A DNA stretch of 64,000 nt, taken from contig OY723275.1 in assembly GCA_963210315.1 (NCBI GenBank), positions 1,178,001 to 1,242,000 of the forward strand, in the 5' to 3' direction. Position 1 is the stretch's first letter; each line of letters starts with the position of its first letter. The notes under the pieces were generated by a model. It was not told where the DNA came from. It saw nothing but the letters and a program-made list of their open reading frames with translations, and did no database searches. Shown here piece after piece: positions 42,721 to 53,100 of this stretch. The stretch is from Rhynchopus euleeides (Eukaryota; Euglenozoa; Diplonemea; Diplonemida; Diplonemidae). The position numbers and the translations under genes are program-made.

Positions 42721-45700
42721 ATGTTGAGGCCTTCAGTCCGCGCGCTCGCGCCCCGGTCCGTCAAGGTCGGGAAGCGGCGGGTCAAGCGCAAGCGGGCCTC
42801 TGACGGGGCTGAAGGTAGCCCCGAGGGTGGGGGCGCCACACCAGCAGCCGCTGCTGCTGCTGCTGCTGCCACCCCTGCTGCGGCATCACCTCTGCCCACC
42901 ACCGCGTCTGATGACGCTCTTGACCTCGAGCAGTATGTCACAAAGAACAGCGACGGCACGGGCCCTGTCGAGGTGGCGTATGTCCCTCGGAAGTATGTGA
43001 ACAAGCGGAGGCGCAGCCGTTTCGAGGAGTACATGAAGCAGCAGCCGCGGGTGGAGGGCGGGTGGATGAACGACTGGATTGCAGCTGGCATGAAGGACAC
43101 CGCCATGCCCCACCCGACCTTCGACGTGTCCACTGAGGAGATCCAGGACTACATCGCTGGCACGGAGTACGCAGAGCTTCCCGAGGTGCACGGCAAGAAC
43201 GAAGACTGGCCGCGGCTTCCGAAGGAGACTGATGCTGTTGTGTCGAACACAACAGGCATGGAGGACACCACTGCCACATTCGAGGAGAACTTTGATCAGA
43301 AGCGTGATCTGTTCGGCTCTACCGCGCCGTCGTGGATCACCGAACCGGCTTACGCTGGGGATGGCGAGTATGACATCGACCTGACGAAGCCGGGTGCGGA
43401 GGAAGCCTTCAAGAATGACATGAGGGGTCTCTCAGAGGAGTATGAGATGCAGCACGCGCATATCCAGCAAACAACAAGCTACCAGGCGACGAGGCAGATG
43501 AAGTGGGTCAACGGGAAGTGGGTCCCGACACGCGACCCGCAGTTCAAGCCCATGCCCCACCCTGCTTTTGCGCCTGTGGGTGTGGATCTGATGGAGGCAG
43601 ACGTTGACCTGGGCCCAACCGGTGACGGCGGTCTTTCCAGCGAGCTCGCGCGATTCGCGTCCCTGACACAGTCGCACGCAGGTGCGGAGGACGATGCTGA
43701 AAACCCTTGGGCCAGCCCCAACCTGGCGCTGGAGAGGGAGGGTGACCCACTGCCTGTGGAGGAGTCTTACCCGCAGGAGGATGGTCTGACGGCGATTGGT
43801 GATGGCAACAGCGCGTCTACTGTCCAAAGCGCCATGCCCGTGGCCCAGATCGATACAGATTTGCGTGAGCCCATGATGCAGGAACGTCTGCAGGAGGCTA
43901 TGGTCGATACCTTCACGTCCCCTGGAAACCCTGATCAGCGGCATATTGATGGTGCTGGGGCACTGCCTGACATCCCGCTGGACAGCGATATGCAGCTGCA
44001 GTCAACGGGGGAGCAAACCAAGGGGTGGCGCAGTGCCAACTTCCTCAAGATCAGGACCGGGCGCGAGGAGGAGAGCGTGGCGCGGGGCAAGATCCACGGG
44101 ATGAAGTTCGGGGTGCCGGTGGATGCATTGGACACGACACGCATCGTGGATCCCAAGACCCTGCACACGGAGCATGAGAACCACGTGTTCAGTGGGCTGT
44201 ACCCACGTGACCCTTCGTCTGAGATGACCGATTTTGAGAGAGAGCGCCTGGCGCGCTGCCTTGAGCAGCATCAGAAGAAGGGTCTGCCCCTGGCCTACCC
44301 AGGTGTGAACCCCTTTGCCAACAACGCCTTCCTGCGGCGGAATAAGACCTTCCGCGTGCACGTCGATGACCAGACGGGGAGGAAGCATGACCTGTCAGCG
44401 GAGTTCCGCCTCCGGCAGAAGCTGAAGCTCGGGCACGATGTGGCAGAGTTGAACCGCCCGCGGTACCGCATCACCGACGAGGGGGGTAAGCGTCACGAGC
44501 CGTTTGGGACCACGTGGTGGAAGACTGGGAAGACCTCAGCCATGATCGTGGAGGAGACCTGCCGGAGTGAGTGGGCGCCCTGGAATAGCGGGTTCGTCCG
44601 AGACGGGAAGTGGAAATACTACGGCGACAACCCTTTTGATGCCACAGTGGCAGTTGACGCTCAGTCAGGGTTCATGTCTGATGGTGTGCGCCGGCGCACT
44701 GCACTGGACTTTAGTTTCGAGGTGTTGCCGCCTCGGCAGTATGAGGCATACCAACGCGCTCAAAGGCTCGAGCGGGAGGTCCGGTACCAGGATTCCCTCC
44801 ACCGGCAACGCATCAAGAAGGAGCACGAGTACAAGGTGCGCATGGGGCTGGTTGAAGAGGATCAACCGTCTGCTGCAGAGTCCCTGACAAATGTCGAAGT
44901 CATGCGCGTGAAGGAGCCTGATACGCAGGAAGTCGAGTATGAGTCGATGAAGCTTGATGACCCTGAGGTGCAGGCTGAGGAATATCCTGCCTACATCAAG
45001 CCGAACGAAGACATGAAGAGCATCTACGGACATGATCCGTGGAGGACACCGGTCCGATACTCCGCCTGGCGTGAGTTCGGTGTTCACTTCAAAGACATCC
45101 CTGAGGAGTATCTGCAGCTGCGCGGCACTGGGTGGCACGACTATGCGACAATCGGGCCGATCCAGGCAGAGAACATGAGGTTGCGACAGAAGTATGGCCG
45201 TGTTCAACCATTGCACAACATCATTGCTTGCTGGGTGATAGAAACTCTGGGGCAGACCCTGCCTGGGGTTTGGGCAAGTTACATCGCATCCCCATGAGTG
45301 GAACGGCTTCTGCTGCCCGGTTACAGAGAGCCGTGACTTTTTCATAGCGAGAGGATACCACTACCACCACCACCACCACAGGCTCGCGCACCTCGACTCT
45401 ATGAAGTGGAACATGCGCCCTGAACACAAGGAGAAGCTGTTCAAGCACTTCCGGACTCTCGTTTCCTCGAACAACTACTTGAGCAAGCAGGGCATTGATG
45501 TCAAATCCCTCGTGGGGGTTGTCGGCCCTCAGAGGTATGCTGTCGATGTTTCTTGCTGTACTCCCACTGCAACGAAGGCTGTTCTGCCAATCAGCACACT
45601 TCCGTTGAATAATTGTTGTGTGTTTCGCAATCAACGAAATCCCTTTGTCGTTTGCATCCGTAATTGCTTCTGTACCACCTGTTGTTTTTTTACCCCGGCG

Positions 45701-48204
45701 AGCGGGCCTTGTTGGCCTGTGCATGATGCATCACATCACACGGTGCCATCTACACCTCCCACCTCCCTGCAACACCGTCACAGGTACACTGTCAACGATA
45801 CACTGGCCCGTGAGGGGAAGAGAGCAGACTTTTTGTTTGAATCGCGCTTTGTGAAGCCAATGTCTCTCCCAGATGACGCGGATGTGTTCAACTGGGACTT
45901 GACCGGTAGCTCGGAAGGCGGGGAAGGAACGCCTGCACCCCTTGAAGCTTCTGCGACTTCGCCCAAAGCCTCCACCTTGGCGAAGCAGGCGCGCCAGTAC
46001 ACCACCAGCAGCGCAGCAGGGGGGCTGGGGGGCATGCGCATGCTGAGGGCCGCAGGGCGCGGAGTGGCCCGTGGGCAGCGCCTGACGAGATATGAGCAGC
46101 GCAGAGGGCACCTGTCTCAACGGCGCGCGCTGGAAGAGCCAGAGATCCCTCCCCACCAGCGCCTGTCGCACCGCGCGCAGTATCCTGCGGATGTGCCGGA
46201 GAGCTGGCCGCTGAAGGGCACTGCTGGCGTCGCCATGACCGTGGACGGTGTTCTCCAGCGCGGCGGTGCTATCCTGCCCGGTGTCTCACAGGCAGTGGTA
46301 TGTCGTTGTTTGTCACATCGAAGGAGTTGTTGGGGGCGGCAACGCCCCCTCCGCAGCCGCAGGGGCCATAATAAACAAAACGCCTGGGCTCTTTCTGTCG
46401 TTTGGTTTGCTTTGGGGCCATCGGTGATGGCAGTGAAGTGGCGAGGTTGCGGTTCTGGCCAAAACCACCAAACCCTTCTGGCTCTGCCACCACCACCCAC
46501 CCCCTTGCGCAGAAGCTGCTGCATGCGAATGACGTGCCGACCATCTTCGTGTCCAGCGGCTACCCCGAGTGGACAGAGGAGGGCTTTGCCCAGAACCTGA
46601 GCGAGGCGCTGGGGGTGACGGTGTCGAAGGAGGAGGTGGTGCTGGGGTCGCGCTCGCTGCTGTCCCACATCGGGCAACACATCCGCGAGCACCCCGTGCT
46701 GGTCATCGGGCCGAAGGGGTGTGTGGCGCAGCTGCGCAACGACGGGTTCCGCAAGGCTGTGGGTGTGGACGGCATCGCACAGTCATTCCCCCACCACGTC
46801 CCGCGGAAGTGGAAGGGGGTGCTGCCGCCACCACGGCCGGAGGGCCCCACGCCTACCTATGCCATCGAGGACATCCTCATTGTCGGGGAGCCTGATGACT
46901 GGCAGAGTGCCCTGCAGGTGTGTGTTGACGTGCTATCCAGCAAGGCACGCGCCGGCAGCACCGACACGCTGCGCGGGATCCACGACACCGAGCAGGGGTG
47001 CAGCGTGATGGTGACGGATGAGCGTTTGGTCTTCTCCGGGTCGCATGAGGTTCCCCGTCTGGCAGCTGGCGCATTCCTCGAGTCGCTGAAGGCGCTTTAC
47101 GCAGCGACCAACGCCGGGCGCTCCCTGACTGTCCAGAGCTATGGGCGCATGAACCCTTCTGCGCAGGAGTACGTGGAACGCCGCCTGCAGTCCGTTGCGA
47201 CCAACATGGGTCATGAGGGCCCCATGACTCACATCTACTCTGTGACGGACAACCTCCACCACGACTGTGCAGCGGTGGGTGCCTACAGGGACACAAACCA
47301 CTCGAAGTGGTGGTCGGTCCTGCTGGGCAGTGGTGTGACGAATGATGACGGAAACCGCGTGGTTGGTGTGAGGACCCGCATGGAGCTTGTGGAGGTATGG
47401 CTCCGACTCGCGTGAGACAAAATCCGTCGGACCTTTGCAGTTGAATCGCGGATGGGGACGCCGTGGCACGTCCACAAGTCACCCTCTTTCCCTTGTTGGC
47501 CAATTAACGTGGCTTTCGCTTTCGCTTCGAGGCAACATTTTGCTTCGGGGGTCAGCGCTATTAGGGCAACTGACACCAACCTCCACATCTGCGGACTGCG
47601 GCTTTACTGTTGTATTGTCTTTCCCTTGGGTTTTTGACCTGACGCACAAAACATCTCACCATCTCTTCTCACCCTCGCACACTACACCGCCTCCCCTCCC
47701 CTGCCACAGGCGCAGCAGGCCGCTGTGCGCTCTTATGCCGACGGAGAGCGTCTCCGGTTCTACCTCAACGACAGACGGTATGCACCTCTATATACACGGG
47801 ACAGGAGTGGGTTCTGCACTGCAATATTCAAAGACTAAAGTGGTGTTCCTATGCATCCCTGATACAAACACCCAGTGTGTTTGGAAGCCAGCCAGCCAGA
47901 GATTGATCCGCCTTGGACGGCATATATGGTGTGGTGACTAACATTGCAAGAAGGTGCTGGGAGACTTGATGTTTTTTTTCATTCACTCTCGACAATCAAA
48001 CCCCCTCCCCCGCCCTGTGCGATATCATAGCCGCATTGGTGTGACTTCCCACATCGCTGTGTTGGCACCCTGTTGCACCCAACCCCCCCCCCCACCTCAC
48101 ACAGGGCTGATGCTGCTTACGAGGCGTTACCGCTTTTCGTTTCCGAGCTGCTCAACACACCCTACCTGCCCAGCAGCGAAGAGGTGAAGGCATCTACCGC
48201 ATGA
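42721..48204 (+). CDS. Mitochondrial-type protein fused to a CECR5/HDHD5-like HAD domain
   Basis: Six exons: 42721-45191, 45382-45534, 45784-46297, 46513-47394, 47710-47777 and 48105-48204, 1395 residues. All donors are GTATG and all phases agree. The N terminus MLRPSVRALAPRSVKVGKRR looks like a mitochondrial presequence. Residues about 30-960 match no family I recognise. From exon 3 the protein becomes a HAD-superfamily CECR5/HDHD5-type domain: VAMTVDGVLQRGGAILPGV, PTIFVSSGYPEWTEEGFAQN, HPVLVIGPKG, IYSVTDNLHHDCAAVGAY, KWWSVLLGSGV. The usual D-x-D nucleophile motif reads T-x-D, so phosphatase activity is doubtful. A second presequence-like stretch (MRMLRAAGRGVARGQRLTRY, from 46034) precedes the HAD domain, so two genes may overlap or have fused. 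Confidence 0.7.
47948..48016 (+). repeat. Short dispersed repeat, copy A (in the last intron)
   Basis: AAGAAGGTGCTGGGAGACTT, then a T-rich spacer, then TTCACTCTCGAC and a C-rich tail. Copy B is at 55352-55420 in an intergenic region. There is no known family. Confidence 0.6.
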
Positions 48205-48986
48205 TCTCCGCCATTTTCTTTGCCTGGGACTATGTGCAATACCTGCTCTGGTGATATAACCCTTCGGGCCTCCCCCGACACCCCCCACACACACGCACAC
48301 CACCCCTGGGCGCATCGTCCTGACGGCTTGTGCTGCTTTTGGGCCTGTTGGTGCTGCGGAGTTGGGGCAGAAAAAAAATCCGGTGCGAGGGTGAATAGAG
48401 TGAGAGGGTGAGGTGGTGGTGGTGGTGTCGGGGGTGGGGGAGCGAGGCTGGGCATGCTGGCACAGTGCGTTCGGTGTTGGCATGTTAGGGCCTGGTCCGC
48501 GCGGCCCCCCCTCCCCCTTCGAATCCCGTGCACCTCACATCTCCGCTCAGGCGGTCTTGTGCCCTCGGCCTCTCTGTGTTATCTGATCCCCGACCGATGA
48601 ATGAAAAATAGTCTCAGGCTGCGAGTACTCAGTTGAAGAACTCATTGCGCCCTCCTCCCCGCCCCAGTCACTCTGTTCTGTTGTGTGCAGCACAGCGGGA
48701 TCGGTTTTCGTCGGGTGTTTTCTTGGGGTTTTTTTTAGACCTACACTGCTAACAGACAAGATGGTTGTGGTGTGTGTGGGATCCCATTGCAGCATAGCCT
48801 TTTATGCAAACACACACACACCCTCTAGGAACGGGAGGGCCTCAGGCAGCAACTGCCGCCCCCTCCCCCACCACCCCTGCACCACCCGCCCTTTCCCAGG
48901 CGGGACGAGCGGGGGCCAGCCTGTGAGGGCGGTGCGTGGCACGGAGGCCACCCACCCACCCCTGCCCGCCCACACCCGGCGCAAAA
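48205..48986. other. Gene-free interval
   Basis: No gene recognised. A tRNA-like TTCGAATCCC near 48518 lacks a matching arm. A CCTTTCCCAG acceptor-like site lies 86 bases before the palmitoyltransferase start. Confidence 0.45.
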
Positions 48987-50153
48987 ATGAACCTCTTGAT
49001 TGCGTACATCGTGGTGGTGGTGGTGGGGATCTACATTATGACAATGGGGCAGACCAGCTTTCATCGGGACGGTGTGGTGGGGAAGCTGAACGTCTGGCTT
49101 TACAAGAGCCCCCGGGTGATAGTCACTTGGGCTGCTTATGGGTACTACTGGGACTGGCAGCGAGCAGAGCACACAGCTGACAGGGTTTATGAACACCTCT
49201 TTGCAACCCGACACCCTTACATGCAGATTGCATACGTCTTCCTGACAGGCGGTGCGGTTGTTTGGTACTTCTACTCCGTCTACCCCATCTTGATGCGGAT
49301 CCCTGGCGGGAGAGCCCACTCGGTGACCGCACCGCTTGCCGCCCTGGTCACAGGCTTGGGGTTCATCGGCGCAGTCTACTCTGACCCTGGAACTGTGTCC
49401 GACGACACCCCTGGCATCTATTCCTTTGATGAGTCACTCTATTTCAAGGGGGCGGAATGCCCGACCTGTGTTTTCAAGAAGCCGGCGAGGTCGAAGCACT
49501 GCAAGCTGTGCAACCGGTGTGTCCGCCGGTTCGACCACCACTGCGGGTGGCTCAACAACGATGTGGGCGAGGGCAACCTGAAGTGGTTCTTCTTCTTCCT
49601 GCTGTCGCACTGCCTCCTCTGCGGCTACGGCGTTTACACCTGCTGGGCGATCCTCAGCTATGTCGTTGACAAGAAGAAGCTGCTGACTGCCAAATTCATT
49701 ATGGGCGATGGGGAGCACGTCCAGGCAACCTACGCCATGGTTGCGAAGTACCTCCTGCAGGAGTACCCGGTGGTGGTGGGCGAGTTTGTCTTTATGGGCT
49801 TCGTGGTGCTCATGATGGTGTGCTTCATGGGGTACCACCTCTACCTCGTGTCCATCAACTACACCACCAACGAGACATTCAAGGTTTCTGACCTGCAGGA
49901 GATGAACGCTGCCTACACAGAGCATGTGAAGCGCCACCACGAGTTTGCAGCGGAGCACCCCGACTGCCGGATGCCCGAGCTGCCCCCCCCGCCTCCCCCG
50001 GTGCCGAAGACGAAGCGGGGCGAGTGGCTCTACGACAAGGGGTTCCTCGGGAACTTTGTCGATGCCTTCTTCCCCTCCAGCCCCCAGCCGGACGGCGCGA
50101 AGAAGAAGAAGCCTGCTCAGGCAGCGCATGTGAGGGGTAAAAAAAGGCGGTAG
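48987..50153 (+). CDS. DHHC palmitoyltransferase, ZDHHC4-like
   Basis: A single exon of 388 residues. A short N-terminal hydrophobic segment (residues 3-20) and a second pair around 80-100 and 115-132 precede the cysteine-rich domain. That domain is complete: C158-x2-C161, KPARSKHC (172), C175, C178 and [10 protein letters not shown] with the acyl-accepting Cys186. Two membrane segments follow (about 199-225 and 255-285). The TTNETFK stretch after the last helix and a C-terminal [18 protein letters not shown] resemble ZDHHC4. It should attach palmitate to cysteines of membrane proteins at the ER or Golgi. The C terminus is basic ([14 protein letters not shown]). A hAT transposon starts 9 bp after the stop codon, so transcript 3' ends must lie in or beyond it. 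Confidence 0.92.
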   Translation: MNLLIAYIVVVVVGIYIMTMGQTSFHRDGVVGKLNVWLYKSPRVIVTWAAYGYYWDWQRAEHTADRVYEHLFATRHPYMQIAYVFLTGGAVVWYFYSVYPILMRIPGGRAHSVTAPLAALVTGLGFIGAVYSDPGTVSDDTPGIYSFDESLYFKGAECPTCVFKKPARSKHCKLCNRCVRRFDHHCGWLNNDVGEGNLKWFFFFLLSHCLLCGYGVYTCWAILSYVVDKKKLLTAKFIMGDGEHVQATYAMVAKYLLQEYPVVVGEFVFMGFVVLMMVCFMGYHLYLVSINYTTNETFKVSDLQEMNAAYTEHVKRHHEFAAEHPDCRMPELPPPPPPVPKTKRGEWLYDKGFLGNFVDAFFPSSPQPDGAKKKKPAQAAHVRGKKRR

Positions 50154-50162
50154 CATCGCATG

Positions 50163-53100
50163 CAGGGCTGTTCCTAACTGGGGGGCTGGTTCCCCACTTT
50201 CAGGATTCTGAACTTTTTTTCTAAGAACTTTTGTACGGGGAAAAAAAGTTTTTTTCTAAGAATTTTGTAAGGGAAATTTTTTTTTCTAAGGGTTTTTCGC
50301 AGAGGAAATTTTTTTTTCTAAGATTTTCCCAGTCGACAGGGCGCACACAAGGATGGAAGGGAAGTCTCTCCCCCGTACAGTTCGCCTTGCTGGCCAACTG
50401 GAGACTCCGCAGGATGACCCCGCCCACCTCCTCTTGCCTCGGTTTGCGTGTTGCTGGTGTGTTGCCTGTGTATTGCTGTTGTATTGCACTCCTGAGGACC
50501 TCCCTATTTATTCCCACTCGACTACCCTTCGACAGGACCCTGACCTCACACTCACCCAACCTCACGTACTCCGCGAATATGGTGCGCACCACTGCAAAAA
50601 TCTCCGGGAGCTTTTGGGCTTTCAGGCCTGAAGGGGCCAGTAGGGGGGTGGCGTCGGGGAGTGGCAGCTTTGTAACTATCCTCCAGCTGCTGGCATGTAC
50701 AGTACTGCGGGAGTGCCAAGGTGTATTGAGCAACCTCCTCCAGTCCCTGCGGAGCACAACCCCCGATGAGAACGAGCCCCAGATGATCACCTCGCAGGAC
50801 CCGCAGCGACCCAACCCTGACGTCAGTCTCTCCGCCCTCGGACACAAACACCCGCACCTGAAGCACCTCTGCACCACCAAAAGCGCCACCGTCTACAGCT
50901 GCCCATCTTGTGGTGAGTTCCGCACAGCTATTACAGACAGCATGGTTGTGATGTTGGGCGTCGTGAAGGACGAGGTGCAGCGCGTTGCTTCTCAATTTAT
51001 GGAGAAGCAAGGTCCGTGCACATGTGGTGCTGTCCGGGCTGCGCAGTTCTGCGTCGAGAAGGCCCCGCACCTCCTGTTCCTCTCGACGCAGCGGTTTTCT
51101 GCATCCGGCGAGAAGCAGAAGCACCTGACGGAGCTTGCGGAAACCGTCAACGTCAAGGAATTAAGAGACCTCTCCGCCCTTCGTGAGCTTGGCGTTGACG
51201 GCAACGGGGTGGTGCAGGTGGGCACGGTGCAGCCGGTGAATCACCGGTACCGGTTTGTCGGTGCATCGTGCACAAAGTCCGGGCTGACCCTCGCGAAGGG
51301 GATCGCCTGGGAGACGCTGTGCGCTCGTGGCCCCGCCACCACTCTGAAGTGGAAGTCGATCACGACTGATCGTGTGACGGATTGCTCTGTGGCGCCGTTC
51401 AATCGTGCGAACGCGAAGCCAGCACTCGTGCTGTACGCACGTGAGGCATCGGACGGTGACGGGCACGACGTCGATGCTTCGCATGATGCGCCGCCGCCTC
51501 CTCCTCCGGATCCCCTGGCCGCCTCTCCTGCAGCTACCACCGCCGCCCCTGTCGCCCCTGCACCCCACGCCGCCTTCTACACCGGGGAAGGGGCGTGCCA
51601 CGTCGCCGCGTTCGACAGCGCCGGGCGACTGTCCCCATGGCTGACCGCCATGAAGCTCGCCCAATCAACCGGAGGCGTCAACATTGGGCTTGTACCAGGG
51701 TGGGTTCAACGGGATCTATACAGTTCTGGACACTACTGCCTCCGAGTGCTTGACTGCCTAGCAAGGTCAATTCCCATTACGGAGCCGACGCGTACCAGTG
51801 CTGCGGCGCTTCTGGAGGGCGTTGACTCCCCCGAAGCGGAGGCCCTCACGGTGAAGCTCAGGCGTCCGCGATTGATGGATACGAGATTCCTCGTGGACGA
51901 AGAGTTGGACACCAACACCGCGTCAGTGGCCCTGCAGACTTTCCGCACATCCCGCGGTTTAAATGTTCACTTTTCTATCGTCGACACCACACAGCCTCGC
52001 ACCTTCGGCTTGCTTCTTCCGTCGTTGATGGCCCAGTACCCCTTGCGGCTTGTCTTCGACACAGCAAAGGCGCACTTCCTTCTTTTGATGGCAGCAAACA
52101 AGAAGTACGTGCCAGAGGGCTCAATGGTGAACGGTCTCCTTCGGATTCAGCAGCGGCAGGCACAGCTCGCCATACAGGAGAAGCAGCAGCGGAAGATCCA
52201 CGCTGCAGCCTCCGGTGTGGTGCGTCTCCCTGATGGGAGGTGGAGGTGCACCACGTGTGCACCGTTCTTGGTGCAGCTGGAGGGGGAGTTCTCGGAGCAA
52301 CCCCACTTGCTCCGGTATGCACGCGGCGAAGCGTCTATGTCTGCCACGACAGTTGGGCGCCAGCAAAGCAATATCCGCCGCCACATGGGTGGTGCGGCGC
52401 ACAAGAGAGCAGTGCAGTTGTCCACGCCTGGGAGTGAAAACACCAATGTGACAGCTACAGATATCCCCAAGCAGACGCTGTGCGCGAAGGTGAAGGTGAC
52501 CAGCGAGCAGTACACAAGTCTGGTCAACCTGGTGTACAACGTGGCAACGGCGACGCAACGGGCGGAGGGGCTGAGCAGTGTGGGTGCGAGGTTGCAGGAC
52601 GACAAGCGGAAGGGGCTGCATGTCCTGGACACCCACTACTCTCGAAAAGTCGCGAAGGAGTTCCAGACGATACTCTGGGAGGTGCTCCTGAGGGGAGTGG
52701 TGGGTGCGGTGCGTGCGTGTCGGGCGGCAACCCTGAAGGTGGACGGTACCACGTTCGCCCGCATCGACTTGATGATCGTCATCGTTTCGGGGATCAGCAG
52801 GACGGATTGTGCTATGAAAGATTGGTGTGTGGGCACAGTCGACTTGAAGAAAGCTGACGCAGAGTCGCAGAAGGACGAGCTGGTCAAGTTGTTCGACAGC
52901 CTCCAGCTGTCGCAGTGGGCGCGGCGTTCGCTGAAGGGATTCGCGGCAGACGGGGCATCAACGATGAAGAGTCTCAGGGGGAAGCTCGAGATCGCGTGGG
53001 GATGCACTCTCATCGATGTGCATGATGCTGCCCACATGCACCAGCTGTCCGTCGGCCTCATCAAGAAGACACGAAAGGTTGTTGAACATAGCCGCCTCCT

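Noticed and set aside
48510-48535. tRNA-like TTCGAATCCC
   Set aside because: No complementary T stem, no anticodon arm and no A-box upstream.
50231-50413. Upstream extension of the hAT frame
   Set aside because: It begins in the subterminal repeat region with a non-ATG start and Lys/Phe low complexity; the first ATG is at 50414.
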